From Leptospira biflexa serovar Patoc strain 'Patoc 1 (Paris)' (GTDB lineage Bacteria; Spirochaetota; Leptospiria; Leptospirales; Leptospiraceae): 64,000 nucleotides of DNA. Shown here one piece after another: positions 1 through 10,063 of this stretch. The DNA is taken from the NCBI RefSeq assembly GCF_000017685.1, contig NC_010602.1, positions 1,567,501-1,631,500 of the forward strand. The letters run 5' to 3'. Position 1 is the first letter of the stretch. Each line of letters starts with the position of its first letter. The notes beneath the pieces were generated by a model. It had not been told where the DNA came from. It did no database searches and saw only the letters and a program-made list of their open reading frames with translations. The position numbers and the translations under genes were made by a program.

Positions 1-18
1 AGAATCTGTTAGTTTCAT

Positions 19-1554
19 TTATAATTGGTATAATACATTTGGTGCGATCAAAAGTTGTGTATACACTTCATTGCCGTTCGTATCAATTTCATAGCGCCAT
101 ACATCGGCATTGCTGACTTGATCGGCTGAACCGTAAAAATCAACATAGTAAGTTTCACTCGAATCAGACTCATTGATGTAAAACTCACCCCAACCGATGA
201 ATTCATCTGGAAACGAGTTTGGGTTCACTCCATTTGGCATGATCACAAAGGCATCATAGGCAGCATAACCACCTCCACCGATACCTCCACTGGGTAAAGG
301 AGTTGTAAAATCAACATACACGTCCCATTCAAAGGTATAGGTTGTTTCAATGAAGTCTCCATAGAGCTCCGTATCAAGGACTCCCAATTCTTCATATTCA
401 TCATTTGCACTATTATCGATATCATAATAATCGACAGCAAAATAGGTGATTTCTCCATTCGGATCATAGGTCTCAGTGATATAGTATTCAAAATTATCTG
501 CATTATCGATGTATTCGGTGAGGACATAACCTCCTAAATCATTTGTCCTTCCTTTGACGGAAGTGGTGATTTTGTTCCCTGCCGCATCATCATAAACATT
601 ACTATAATTTAAGGTGACACAATTGTTTGAGTTGGCACTGGTATCGTTGGCACATTCTTCGAATGTAAAACGAGTTGTGGATTTGTCCGTATTGCCGGAA
701 CCCGATGTCACTTGTTTGATATTGAGAATGGCTTTGTCTTTTTTTCCGACTTGGGTGATGTAAGTGATGGAGGCATCCACACTCAAAGAGATTCCAAATA
801 CCCGTAAGGAACGAGTGATGGAACTAAACACTTTGGATTTGTCACTTTTGAATTTGATACTTTTTTGGAATTGATTGTTGGAAGGACAAGGTTGTGGCGT
901 TCCAATCGCATCGGCAAATGAATAGGAAATTTCTACATCATATTCATTATTACTTAAGGTTCGGTAAACCATGGCGGGAGTCGGGACAGATTGTCCAATG
1001 AAAGGTAAAATCCCTTCATTTTGTAGGCTAACAAGCTCTCCGCGAGCCTCCTCGGAACTAAGACCGAGCCTTTCAATCCCTTCCAAAAATTCCTCTTCCA
1101 TACTTTGTGTGATCCGCACACTGGAAGTTCCCCCAGGGATACAAACACCAGGACTGGCTTTGGCGATCGAATAGGATCCACTGATGAGTACTAAATCTTT
1201 TTTGGAATCACGTAAGATTTCGGCCACAATCCCCGTTCCTTCTGTTAGAAAGTATTGGCCTGTGAAACCATAATCCAAAGTATCTTCAGCAATGCCTTTG
1301 TTTGTGAAAGTCATTTTAGAAGTTTGGGACCTTCTTTGGAAACTTGCTCCTAGTCCAGAGCTTGGTTTACGTATGGATCTGGGAACCGCCACACTCAAAT
1401 TGGAAGGTAACTCAGAGTTAATATTAGAAGAGAGTAAAGTGCGAATGAAAAATCGGACAGCGAGTGCACTGAGTGAATTACTTTCATCTTTTTCTTTTTT
1501 ACAACCGACTAGGATTAAAACGGAAAGTAAGAGGAATAGAAAAAAACGTTTCAT
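19..1554 (-). CDS. Large putative lipoprotein, function unknown
   Basis: A 511-residue protein with a short basic N-terminus, a hydrophobic stretch and the lipobox-like LVGC at residues 15-18, followed by a charged KKEKDE segment. It is therefore probably a lipoprotein exported by Sec and lipidated at Cys18. The rest has no motif I recognise. It is rich in Thr, Asn, Asp and Tyr, with repeated aromatic/acidic patches in the last 200 residues that look like beta-sheet. The ATG at 1554 sits directly before the signal sequence, so the start is secure. It is divergent from the M48 peptidase gene, with fewer than 100 bases between starts, so the two probably share a promoter region. Function is not inferred. 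Confidence 0.75.
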   Translation of the reverse strand: MKRFFLFLLLSVLILVGCKKEKDESNSLSALAVRFFIRTLLSSNINSELPSNLSVAVPRSIRKPSSGLGASFQRRSQTSKMTFTNKGIAEDTLDYGFTGQYFLTEGTGIVAEILRDSKKDLVLISGSYSIAKASPGVCIPGGTSSVRITQSMEEEFLEGIERLGLSSEEARGELVSLQNEGILPFIGQSVPTPAMVYRTLSNNEYDVEISYSFADAIGTPQPCPSNNQFQKSIKFKSDKSKVFSSITRSLRVFGISLSVDASITYITQVGKKDKAILNIKQVTSGSGNTDKSTTRFTFEECANDTSANSNNCVTLNYSNVYDDAAGNKITTSVKGRTNDLGGYVLTEYIDNADNFEYYITETYDPNGEITYFAVDYYDIDNSANDEYEELGVLDTELYGDFIETTYTFEWDVYVDFTTPLPSGGIGGGGYAAYDAFVIMPNGVNPNSFPDEFIGWGEFYINESDSSETYYVDFYGSADQVSNADVWRYEIDTNGNEVYTQLLIAPNVLYQL

Positions 1555-1647
1555 CAGTCCATCATCAGAATGGTACGACTTGGATTGTCAATTCGAAAGT
1601 CAAAATTAAAAAAAGAGTTTCCAAAGTTTGAATCACACACAGATTCA

Positions 1648-2889
1648 ATGGAAATGCGATTGAAGACATTCACTTATCTATTATTATTCCTTGGGATTTC
1701 ACTCCTTGCGAAAGGAAATGTGTATGTACAAAGCAACAAAGCAAAGTTACTCACCCAACCAAAATTAAATGCGGAAGGGAGTGGGTTAAAAATAGGAGAA
1801 GTACTAACACCCATCACCGAACAAGGTCTTTTTGTCCAAGTCAGAGTGGAAGAGAAAACAGGTTGGGTGTCCAAGTTATTTGTATCACCTCTCCCTCCAG
1901 GGAACCAGATGAAACTTGGGATCACATCCAATTCTTCGGAAGCAGTGGTGGCAAGGCAAAGGGCATCCGATTTTACAAAAACAGCGGCAGCTCGGGGACT
2001 TTCTGAAACGCAAAAAATGCGAGTGAGAGGGGAAGGGGATTTATATGATTTTGAATCCTTACGTTGGTTAGAGTCTGTTCCTTTGAATCAAGAAAGTCCA
2101 TTCTCCAAAGAAGAAAAAAATTCGCCCAGTGTTTCTGTAACAGAAAAGCAATCACCAATGTTTTGGATGAGCCCAGGATTACCAGTGTTAGCTGAGACGA
2201 AAGCAGAAGTGAAAATGGGTCGTTCTCTTGCGGCAAGGTTATTAAAAAAATACAATTTGGTCCGGGATTTAGAATTCACCCGTTATTTAAACTCCATCGC
2301 GTTTCGGTTGGGTTCCGCTTCTTCTAGGAAAGATTTGGAATTTCGCGTGGGCGTCATTGAATCCAATGAAATCAATGCCTTCTCTTGCCCGGGTGGGTAT
2401 TTGTTTTTGACCACAGGCACATTAAAAAAGATCCAAACGGAAGCAGAACTTGCGGGTATCATTGCCCATGAAATGGGTCACGTAATTTTATTCCATAATG
2501 GAGAATTTAAAGAATCGAATGTATTTGTGGACATCCTTTCTGGACTTCTCTCTCCTCCTGGAAGCGAAGTAGTCAACACTGCGATGGCAACTGCCATCAC
2601 CGAGATGGAAAAACAATTTTTTGAAACAGGGCGAGATGCAAAATTAGAATTAGAAGCAGATGAAGCGGCAGTGGGACTTGTCTCACAAGTTGGGTATTCT
2701 CCTTTAGGATTATCCAGTTATTTGAATACAATGTCCAAATTAGATGGAACAGAAACTTTAAAAAAAACGCATCCTGAAACTAATCTTCGCATCGCAAAAC
2801 TAGTGTTTATTGAATCTTCTGTACCAACGGAGGGAACTCCTTTTGTTGTGGATCGTTGGAGCGAATATAAAAATAAAATCGGCAAATGA
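1648..2889 (+). CDS. M48-family zinc metallopeptidase with N-terminal SH3-like domain
   Basis: Predicted exported protease of about 413 residues. A signal peptide (MRLKTFTYLLLFLGISLLAKG) is followed by an SH3-like segment at about residues 23-75 with the ending GWVSKLFV. The peptidase domain has the zinc motif HEMGH (first His about residue 274) and a downstream ELEADEAA that should give the third, Glu, ligand. This layout matches BepA/YfgC-type M48 proteases that act on outer-membrane proteins in the periplasm; the substrate here is unknown. The open frame extends upstream to 1570, but the ATG at 1648 (or 1654) places the signal peptide at the N-terminus. Its stop overlaps the start of the cyclase gene (ATGA), so the two are co-transcribed and probably translationally coupled. 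Confidence 0.85.
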   Translation: MEMRLKTFTYLLLFLGISLLAKGNVYVQSNKAKLLTQPKLNAEGSGLKIGEVLTPITEQGLFVQVRVEEKTGWVSKLFVSPLPPGNQMKLGITSNSSEAVVARQRASDFTKTAAARGLSETQKMRVRGEGDLYDFESLRWLESVPLNQESPFSKEEKNSPSVSVTEKQSPMFWMSPGLPVLAETKAEVKMGRSLAARLLKKYNLVRDLEFTRYLNSIAFRLGSASSRKDLEFRVGVIESNEINAFSCPGGYLFLTTGTLKKIQTEAELAGIIAHEMGHVILFHNGEFKESNVFVDILSGLLSPPGSEVVNTAMATAITEMEKQFFETGRDAKLELEADEAAVGLVSQVGYSPLGLSSYLNTMSKLDGTETLKKTHPETNLRIAKLVFIESSVPTEGTPFVVDRWSEYKNKIGK

Positions 2890-5054
2890 AACAAAATAAA
2901 ATTCTAATTCCAATCTTTCTAATGGTCGTGATCCCCACGCTGATCACAACTTTCCTTTCTTTTTTTCGATTTTCAACTACCTTAGATCGTAAACTATCGG
3001 ATGTTTTTTTTCATCTACTACCCACTCACCATTTTTTTTCAAAAGACATCGTCATCATCGACATCGATGAACAAAGTATCGCAAAATATGCCGACCATCC
3101 AGAGCTTGGACAATGGCCTTGGAAACGTCATATTTATCCAACACTCATTGGTTATACCAAACTTCTCACACCACCAAAGATCACTATCATCGACATCATG
3201 TTTACAGAACGTTCCGATTATGATGATGCAATTGTTTCAGCAAATGAAAGTTTGGGGGGAATTTCTCATGCAGCAAATTTTCGGAATGGAGGGATCGTCA
3301 TCCCAAGAAAAGGAATGCAATCCATCAGCGAAAAATTCAGTGTCAAACTAGAGACAAGTATCCCTTTTCCGAACTATGAGAATGTTGCCTTTCCTATCGG
3401 CCAAATTGGAGAAACAGCTCCCATGATCCATGTGGTCAACGTGATAGCCGATGGAGATGGAATCCTTCGAAGATTTTCTCCTTTTGTGAGATGGAATGGT
3501 TTATACTTTCCTACTCTTGCCATGCAAGCCTTTGCACTTGGAGAAAGATACGATACCTTAACCCAAGAATCGGATTTTTATCTGATCAAAGATGATCTTC
3601 GTCGGCATGTGCCTGTGGGTAAGGACGGACTTGTTCGGGCCTACTTTTATACAGAAGAAGAATTGCGTAATATTCCTCGTTATTCGGCAGCAGGGATCAT
3701 TGATTCATTGGAGAAATTGAATACAGGCGAAGTGGAAGATCCGAATTCCTTACTTGTTCCTCCCCAATTATTTGAAGATAAAATTGTTCTCATTGGGACA
3801 TCTGCGGCTTCCACTCATGATGATGTTGTCACCCCTCATGGTTTGTTTCCTGGAGTGATCGCTCAGGCAGTATTTGCTTCTAATCTAAGGGAGGGTCATC
3901 TATTAAAGGAATTACCAGAATCGTATGGGATTATTTTTACCATTCTGGTTCTACTGATTGGTGTCCTTGTTCTTTTCATCAACCAATGGCATCTTTTGAA
4001 AAACCTATATCCAATCGTTGCGATTTCATTATTCGTTGGTTCCTTTTATTTTCTGTACCGAATGGATTTAGTTTTGTCTACCTATTCCTTTGTGTTAGGT
4101 TTCCCCATTTCTTATCTATTAGGTTTTGCCTATTTGACATACACGGAAGGAAGGGAAAAAAGAAAATTCAATCACATCTTACGGAACTTAGTCGATCCTG
4201 AAGTTGTCAGTGTGGCTCTAGAAAATATGGAGTCCCTAAAACAAGGTGGGGAATGGGAAATCACAGCCTTTTTTTCAGACGTTGCTGGTTTTTCCTCCAT
4301 CAGCGAAGAGTTAAGTGCGACAGACCTTGCCAAATTACTGAATGAATACTTATCTGCAATGACAAAGGTTTTAAAAACCAATGCAGGTACTTTGGATAAA
4401 TACATTGGTGATGCCATTGTGGGAATATTCAGTGCCCCCATCCAAAACAAAGAACATCCAAAACTTGCTTGCAAAACAGCATTGGAAATGGTGACCGAGC
4501 TTGAACATTTAAGAGTGGAATGGAACCGCCGTGGTGATTACACTCCACTTGCCCGTGCGATGGTGTTTCGCATTGGACTCAATTGTGGACAAGCCAAGGT
4601 TGGATTTATGGGAACGGATAGTTTGGCATCCTACACCATGATGGGTGATACCGTCAATTTAGCCGCCAGGTTAGAAGCCGCAGCCAAAGATTATGGAGTT
4701 TCGATTTTGGTTTCAGAAAGCATTCAGTCCTCATGCAAAGAAGAATTCCATTTTCGTTTCTTAGATTGGATTCGCGTCAAAGGGAAAGAAGCGCCAGTAA
4801 AGATCTATAGTTTAGAATCATTTCAAAAAGATGTTTCGTCACAAATGTTAAAAGCAGAAAAGGAATATGAATCTGGATTTTCTCTTTATTTGAAACGAAA
4901 TTGGGAAGGAGCGATCGAACACTTTAAGAATGTTTCTAAAATTTTAGAGAAAGAAGATGTGAGTAGCCATTTACTCATCAAACGTTGCCAAATGCTTTTC
5001 CAAAACCCGCCACCTGTCGACTGGGATGGTGTTTATACTCGCACTTCAAAATAA
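2886..5054 (+). CDS. CHASE2-domain class III adenylate/guanylate cyclase
   Basis: A 722-residue membrane sensor cyclase. One N-terminal membrane helix (about 8-27) leads into an extracytoplasmic CHASE2 domain (about 30-340). Three closely spaced helices follow (about 350-425), then a class III cyclase domain (about 455-640). The two metal-binding aspartates are in FFSDVAGFS (Asp465) and YIGDAIVG (Asp509), 44 residues apart as usual. The transition-state motif MMGDTVNLAARLEA is intact, so the enzyme looks active. VKGKEAPV supplies the usual base-selecting lysine, which favours ATP, though this is not proven. The last about 60 residues resemble a short helical repeat. It overlaps the M48 peptidase gene by four bases. 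The ligand of the CHASE2 domain is unknown. Confidence 0.9.
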   Translation: MKQNKILIPIFLMVVIPTLITTFLSFFRFSTTLDRKLSDVFFHLLPTHHFFSKDIVIIDIDEQSIAKYADHPELGQWPWKRHIYPTLIGYTKLLTPPKITIIDIMFTERSDYDDAIVSANESLGGISHAANFRNGGIVIPRKGMQSISEKFSVKLETSIPFPNYENVAFPIGQIGETAPMIHVVNVIADGDGILRRFSPFVRWNGLYFPTLAMQAFALGERYDTLTQESDFYLIKDDLRRHVPVGKDGLVRAYFYTEEELRNIPRYSAAGIIDSLEKLNTGEVEDPNSLLVPPQLFEDKIVLIGTSAASTHDDVVTPHGLFPGVIAQAVFASNLREGHLLKELPESYGIIFTILVLLIGVLVLFINQWHLLKNLYPIVAISLFVGSFYFLYRMDLVLSTYSFVLGFPISYLLGFAYLTYTEGREKRKFNHILRNLVDPEVVSVALENMESLKQGGEWEITAFFSDVAGFSSISEELSATDLAKLLNEYLSAMTKVLKTNAGTLDKYIGDAIVGIFSAPIQNKEHPKLACKTALEMVTELEHLRVEWNRRGDYTPLARAMVFRIGLNCGQAKVGFMGTDSLASYTMMGDTVNLAARLEAAAKDYGVSILVSESIQSSCKEEFHFRFLDWIRVKGKEAPVKIYSLESFQKDVSSQMLKAEKEYESGFSLYLKRNWEGAIEHFKNVSKILEKEDVSSHLLIKRCQMLFQNPPPVDWDGVYTRTSK

Positions 5055-5107
5055 TACTATACTAGAATTTCCTTTTTCTAGATTGTCCAGAACAAGGAAA
5101 AAGCGGA

Positions 5108-6910
5108 ATGAACGAAGCCAAAATCAAATCATTGTGTTGGCGGTTGACTCTCGGACTTGAGTTATTGACAGCGGTATTAGCTGTCCCAACCGCTGTGTTA
5201 TTCATCATCATAGCAGGAGTGTATTCATTTGATAAATCTCTCCTTGTCATCCTTGGTGCGACCATTGCCCTTGTGACGTCTTACATCTTACCCGCAATTC
5301 GATTCATTCGATTCAAAACATTACTCTCCAAAACAATCCCTGAAAGTTTTCAAAAACTATCACTTGAAGAAAAACAAAAAATCAAACTGAGGTTATTGGA
5401 ATTTCCGAAATCAAACTTAGGATACTTTTTAATCCAATGGACGTTCGGAATTCCATTTGCCGCCTTTGTTACATTTCGGTTTTTTACACCCACCATTGTG
5501 GAAGCGCTACCCTATGCCATCCTTCCTTTACTCATATATCCAGTGTTAGGTGTGTCTCATTTTTTTCTCACTGAACTTATGGTTTCTGAGGTTCTCATCA
5601 CTCCTGCATTAAAGGACTTAACCTTAAAAGAAGAAACAATTCCCAAAGTGGGAATTTATGCGCGGATCTTTTTTACGATGTCAGCTGTGTTTAGTATGAC
5701 ATTGACTGCCTTAGGGTATCTATTACTAGCGCAAGTGACCCAATTTGTCCAATTACAAAATGCGGAACTCACACTTGTTCTCATGGCAGTTTTTATCACC
5801 GTCAATATATTTGTCCTGACTTCCTTATTTGTCAAAGCAATGAAATTTAACACCATCCAAATGACCAATCGGTATAAGGCATTGGCCAGTGGGGATTTGC
5901 GTGAATCAGTCCCTATCATATCTTCTGATGAACTAGGACATGGTTCTATATCTCTAAATTCCTTTATTGATAGTATCCGTAAAATCACTTCGGTTGTGAT
6001 AGAAGAATCGGACAGAGTGAATGCGGATTCGAAAGTGATTGCCACTCAAACGCAAGGGTTAACACAAGCGATGATGGAACAAGCCTCCTCTTCGGAAGAA
6101 ATGTCTGCGGGTGTAGAAGAAATGTCAGCTAGCATTCGTTCTACGGCTTTTGGAGCCAAAAAACAAAATGATATCACAAAGGAAGCAAAAGACTTAGTTT
6201 TAGGAATGGAATCCTCGATTGTTTCTGTTCATGACATCATGAATTTAACAGAATCAGAAACCAAACAAATGGAAGAAGAAACAAAATTGGGTCAAACGGC
6301 ATTACAATCGACACTTGACGCAATGTCTGAAATTGAATCAAGTGTTGACCATACATCAAACGTCATACAAGTGATAGGTGAAATTTCCGATAAAATTGGA
6401 CTTCTGTCTCTCAATGCATCGATTGAAGCGGCAAGGGCAGGGGATGCAGGGCGTGGTTTTGCGGTGGTTGCCAGTGAAATTTCCAAATTGGGAGAACAAA
6501 CTCTCTCCAATACAAAACGAATTTTAGAAGCAGTTTCCAAGGCATCAAGCTCAACCAAATCGGGCAGGTTGGCCGTCTCCAATACAGAAAAAACCTTCAC
6601 TCAAATCGGAATGTCTGTACACACCACAATCGATCTCATCAAACAGTCTAGTGATATGACGAAAAAACAATTGGAACTCGTGAAACATGTAAAGGAGAGT
6701 TTTGAAAAGTTAACCATATCTGCAATGGAGATTGAACACAATACGAGTGAACAAGCAAGCACCTCAGAAGAACTGGCAAAGAGTATCGCAACCATTACGG
6801 AAGGGACAGAATACTTAAATCAATTTGTCAATGATATCGATAAACTTTGTGCCGCTTTGTCTGCAAAAGCATCGAACTTAAGAAAGACGATTGATTTTTT
6901 TAAGATTTAG
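5108..6910 (+). CDS. Methyl-accepting chemotaxis protein with six-helix membrane sensor
   Basis: A 600-residue chemoreceptor. The N-terminal half has about six hydrophobic helices (roughly residues 15-40, 45-70, 100-125, 135-160, 190-215 and 225-245) and no large periplasmic ligand domain. It probably senses something in or at the membrane. A HAMP-like segment (about 250-300) leads to a long coiled-coil signalling region. The conserved hairpin tip reads [20 protein letters not shown], and paired Glu/Gln-rich heptads should be methylation sites. An AAGGA lies about ten bases before the ATG. The gene converges on the Omp85-like gene and their stops overlap by four bases. No che genes are adjacent, so it must work with a kinase encoded elsewhere. 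Confidence 0.9.
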   Translation: MNEAKIKSLCWRLTLGLELLTAVLAVPTAVLFIIIAGVYSFDKSLLVILGATIALVTSYILPAIRFIRFKTLLSKTIPESFQKLSLEEKQKIKLRLLEFPKSNLGYFLIQWTFGIPFAAFVTFRFFTPTIVEALPYAILPLLIYPVLGVSHFFLTELMVSEVLITPALKDLTLKEETIPKVGIYARIFFTMSAVFSMTLTALGYLLLAQVTQFVQLQNAELTLVLMAVFITVNIFVLTSLFVKAMKFNTIQMTNRYKALASGDLRESVPIISSDELGHGSISLNSFIDSIRKITSVVIEESDRVNADSKVIATQTQGLTQAMMEQASSSEEMSAGVEEMSASIRSTAFGAKKQNDITKEAKDLVLGMESSIVSVHDIMNLTESETKQMEEETKLGQTALQSTLDAMSEIESSVDHTSNVIQVIGEISDKIGLLSLNASIEAARAGDAGRGFAVVASEISKLGEQTLSNTKRILEAVSKASSSTKSGRLAVSNTEKTFTQIGMSVHTTIDLIKQSSDMTKKQLELVKHVKESFEKLTISAMEIEHNTSEQASTSEELAKSIATITEGTEYLNQFVNDIDKLCAALSAKASNLRKTIDFFKI

Positions 6911-8415
6911 AAGACATGACTAAAATTGACAAAAACTTGTTCGTCTTCTCTCGATTTTGCGTAATCGATCATAATGATGGTGGCTTGGTTCCAAGCAATC
7001 CGTAGACCAATCCCTCGAGAATAAAAATAGTTCTTTAAGTTAATTTTATGTTCATCGTCCCAAACTCGACCATAATCAAAAAATGGTACAATATTGAAGG
7101 CGAAAAATTCCGATCCAATTTTTGCTTCTGCAAATTTCCATCGGATTTCCGAATTGCCCCATCCCATGGCACGGCCTACAAAACGATCTTGTTTGTATCC
7201 CCGTAGAGTTCTAAGTCCACCAAGTCCTCCAACAAGTCCTTCTGTTCCCCACATATTTCGATATTCAAAAAATGGGGATTCACCTTCCGTCACTCCGAGT
7301 CCAAAACGATTGGCAATCACTAATTTATCAACTAACTTTGGAAAGGGGCTCCAAAACAATTTAGTTTGTGCAAAGTATTTTTGAAACTGATAGTTTGAAC
7401 CCATGGCTTTGTCATGTTTTTCATAGGTGACCTCAGCAAAAATTCCGGAATTGGGGTCAGGTTCAAAGTCCCTTGTATCATAAACGATCCCAAGCCGTAC
7501 TGCGTTTACATAGCCACCTTGGTAACCTATGATTTTTTTTGCTTCATGGTCTTCTGTTAATCGTGTTTTTCCATTGGGAACATCTGCTGTCAATTGGTCA
7601 AAAGTTGGATCCACACCTCTCACCATCTTTCCATCATAGGTTCGAATGATATTGTTCGAAAATTTCAAACCAGAAACGAGTCTAACTGTTCCGCCAACAA
7701 ATGATCTTTCTGCGCTCACAGTTGCCATTGGAGTTTCAATCGTATATCGATTGTACATTTTGTCTGTCACCACATAACCGGGAGTTTGTGGAATTCCAGA
7801 CAATGTTTTTCCACCGATTTGGAATGGATCAGAACTTGTGCCAGGTCTGTAGAATGTGAGATTTGTTTCTTGGTCAATAAAACTGGCATTCCTTACTTGT
7901 CGATTGAATGGTTGGTTTCGATCTAAGTAGGAAAGAGGATTCATGCTCGATTCACCAATTCCAAAATACAAAGTTGTGGGTGTAATGGTGAGAAATGCAT
8001 CAGCCCTAATTCTCCATTCGGTATCCTTTATAAACGGCATATCCAAACTGATTTGGTGGTACTGCGCATTTTTATTCGTATTAAAATACTGAGCAAAGAG
8101 TCGCATTCGGTAAGGCGTATAATAAAACAAAGGATCTGTTTTGGGACCGTTATTGTAGATATAGGCTCTTGCGCCGTAACCAATCCCTTCATTGGGATCC
8201 GAATTGATGAGTGGTAATCCCGTTGGGTACCAACCGTCATTTTTGTCTTCAATGTCCTTCTTACAAAGTTGTTTGGACACGTCCATGGGAAAGGGAAGGT
8301 TTTTCGGAGGAGGGTCCTTGATACAGCCAGGTTCGGGAATGGCTTCCTGTCCATAGAGGTTTCCCAAAAGAACCACCGTGGAAATCACAAAAACCGCCAT
8401 CAGTCGTTTTACCAT
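6907..8415 (-). CDS. Omp85/BamA-like outer-membrane beta-barrel protein
   Basis: A 502-residue protein with a cleavable signal peptide (hydrophobic core [11 protein letters not shown], likely cut after LYG) and alternating, aromatic-rich beta-strand sequence to the end. The C-terminal half has bacterial surface antigen (Omp85) signatures: [16 protein letters not shown] is the conserved strand and tip-loop with its Arg, and the protein ends VFVNFSHVF with a terminal Phe for BAM recognition. There is no room for the POTRA array of BamA, so it resembles the short Omp85 or patatin-type barrels rather than BamA. The start is supported by AAGGGAGA about six bases before the ATG. A TetR-like palindrome lies about 70 bases upstream. 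It may export or insert a surface component; the partner is unknown. Confidence 0.8.
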   Translation of the reverse strand: MVKRLMAVFVISTVVLLGNLYGQEAIPEPGCIKDPPPKNLPFPMDVSKQLCKKDIEDKNDGWYPTGLPLINSDPNEGIGYGARAYIYNNGPKTDPLFYYTPYRMRLFAQYFNTNKNAQYHQISLDMPFIKDTEWRIRADAFLTITPTTLYFGIGESSMNPLSYLDRNQPFNRQVRNASFIDQETNLTFYRPGTSSDPFQIGGKTLSGIPQTPGYVVTDKMYNRYTIETPMATVSAERSFVGGTVRLVSGLKFSNNIIRTYDGKMVRGVDPTFDQLTADVPNGKTRLTEDHEAKKIIGYQGGYVNAVRLGIVYDTRDFEPDPNSGIFAEVTYEKHDKAMGSNYQFQKYFAQTKLFWSPFPKLVDKLVIANRFGLGVTEGESPFFEYRNMWGTEGLVGGLGGLRTLRGYKQDRFVGRAMGWGNSEIRWKFAEAKIGSEFFAFNIVPFFDYGRVWDDEHKINLKNYFYSRGIGLRIAWNQATIIMIDYAKSREDEQVFVNFSHVF

Positions 8416-8880
8416 ACGATTCTCCCTTTATATCTCATAAGAGGAGGAAACTGGACGATTTGCACCCTCTGTCAATGAAAAAAGTGAGCACTCACTCAAT
8501 TTTTGGACTCTTTTTTTTAAGGAAGCTGGGTTTGTGGGACTCGTGGGGGAGAAGGAAGACTGAAAAAAAACGATTCAATTTGCTCCCAATGATTTTTTGG
8601 GATCATTTTTGGCATATTGATTAATTCTAAGATATTAAAAAGGGTTACCTTGATGAATCGAAGAGTGAGTATTATGATGTAACAAATATACATGTAAATA
8701 TTATAATATAAAAATATTAGAATATAATAATATAAATACATTTTTTGTACAAGCGTTATGGTAGCCAATTCTATGGGCTGTGAAATTCTTATACTATTTC
8801 TTTTGTTATGTATGGTGAGTGATTCTGTGAATCGAGAAACATTTGACGTTACCAAATTGAATTTATACTGTAGTTTGAGT
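8416..8880. other. Long AT-rich intergenic stretch, no gene supported
   Basis: The 465 bases between the Omp85-like gene and the lipoprotein hold the TetR-like palindrome, several T runs and a strongly AT-rich block (8689-8745, nearly only A and T with repeated TATAATAT-like words). The block could carry the promoter of the downstream lipoprotein genes. A 168-codon minus-strand reading frame at 8517-9023 crosses the block but looks like chance: it has no start context and is low in complexity. This is the left edge of the AT-rich accessory patch. Confidence 0.5.
8483..8496. promoter_or_regulatory. TetR-type palindrome upstream of the Omp85-like gene
   Basis: AGTGAGCACTCACT is an inverted repeat of AGTGAG around CA. 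It resembles operators of AcrR/TetR regulators (TGAGTGAG...CTCACTCA). It lies about 70 bases upstream of the minus-strand start at 8415. No TetR gene is in the window, so this is a pattern match only. Confidence 0.35.
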
Positions 8881-10038
8881 ATGACACTCAAACAAACGAT
8901 CCATAGAACATTCATTTCTATCTTAATTGTGTTTCTATGCGTTTTGTTCTCTTGTTCCAAAAGATCGGAAACAGAGGGAACAAATGGTTCCGATTTCAAA
9001 AAGCCTGATAGTGCAAACATCAATGGGATGTATTTTTTTCATATGACGGGGGATGCTAATTTAGCCGCAATTGGCTGGGATCCTTCCAATTTCACGGACT
9101 GGCCCGATCGTGTAAAATTCTTAGGAAAAAATTTCGTAAGTGATGCAGGAGTGGGTACGTTTGGTTGCATGAAATTTGATCTGAACACAAATCTCATCAA
9201 GATATACCTTCCCATTGAAAAAGAAACATTTACATATCCGTTCAGAAGTCAATTAGAAATCAATCAGTACAAACCCAATGAAGTTTTACAAAAGATTTCA
9301 ATGCAAACACCTTCCCAGGAAATTCAATTCATCGTCGATGTTCAGAATCAAATTTCGTTTCCCTTTGGAAGGATTTGGCGAAAAAAGAAATACAACGGGA
9401 AAGAATTAAAATCGGTAGAAGACTGCAAAGATTTCCCGATCAAAATTTTAGATACTTGTTTAGTGCAAAGGCAGAAAGGAGAGTATTTTATTTCCGAGAA
9501 AAATGGATCTGATATTCGAAAAGAACTAACACAAGAGAGTGAGATCATTGCCCATCTTCCTTTGAATGCAAAAGTAAAAACCGAAGAATTCAAAACGAAC
9601 TGGAATCAAACCGAAGTTTCTTGGAAGAAAATAAAATTTGATGGAGGTGAAGGATACATCGATTCGATCCATCTTGAAAAAAATCCTAACCATTGTTATC
9701 CTCCCAATATGACAGCAAAACGTATATTAATAGAAATAGCGGAGTGGGGAGGAGGGTACTTCGAATCCAATCGAATCATTCATGTCAATGTAGATGAGAA
9801 AGGATCCTTACATTTTGATATCTCGCCGATCGAATGGGAAGACCAAAGTAAGATCGAAAAGTTTGTATTCGGAAAAGATTCTTTAGTATTAACAGTCCAT
9901 GAAGTTCGGGTATTTGAGGGAGAAGTGACGAGTGACTATTATTTTACAACAGAAATTCCCTATTCCCGTTTTCATCTATTGACACCTTGGAATCGAATCG
10001 TCGAATATGAAAAAAATTCGACCATTCAGAAAAAATAA
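8881..10038 (+). CDS. Putative lipoprotein with SH3-like domain
   Basis: A protein of about 385 residues. From the ATG at 8881 it has a typical lipoprotein signal, MTLKQTIHRTFISILIVFLC then VLFSC, with Cys at about residue 26. The frame is open upstream to 8758, but that extension would bury the signal, so 8881 is chosen. Residues about 210-265 have the look of a bacterial SH3 domain: a stretch about avoiding low values (IIAHLPLNAKVKTEEF), then SWKKIKFDGGEGYIDSIHL. The N-terminal and C-terminal parts are not recognised. It is first in a run of three lipoprotein genes on the same strand, all unusually AT-rich compared with the flanks. Likely periplasmic or outer-membrane anchored; function unknown. 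Confidence 0.75.
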   Translation: MTLKQTIHRTFISILIVFLCVLFSCSKRSETEGTNGSDFKKPDSANINGMYFFHMTGDANLAAIGWDPSNFTDWPDRVKFLGKNFVSDAGVGTFGCMKFDLNTNLIKIYLPIEKETFTYPFRSQLEINQYKPNEVLQKISMQTPSQEIQFIVDVQNQISFPFGRIWRKKKYNGKELKSVEDCKDFPIKILDTCLVQRQKGEYFISEKNGSDIRKELTQESEIIAHLPLNAKVKTEEFKTNWNQTEVSWKKIKFDGGEGYIDSIHLEKNPNHCYPPNMTAKRILIEIAEWGGGYFESNRIIHVNVDEKGSLHFDISPIEWEDQSKIEKFVFGKDSLVLTVHEVRVFEGEVTSDYYFTTEIPYSRFHLLTPWNRIVEYEKNSTIQKK

Positions 10039-10063
10039 TATTTTTGGTAGAGTAAATGTCCCA

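Noticed and set aside
5062..5081. Hairpin CTAGAA...TTCTAG after the cyclase gene as a terminator
   Set aside because: Six-base AT-rich stem without a T-run; too weak to call.
8517..9023. 168-codon minus-strand frame
   Set aside because: It runs through the AT-only block and over the start of the plus-strand lipoprotein gene; low-complexity Ile/Tyr-rich sequence, no start context.
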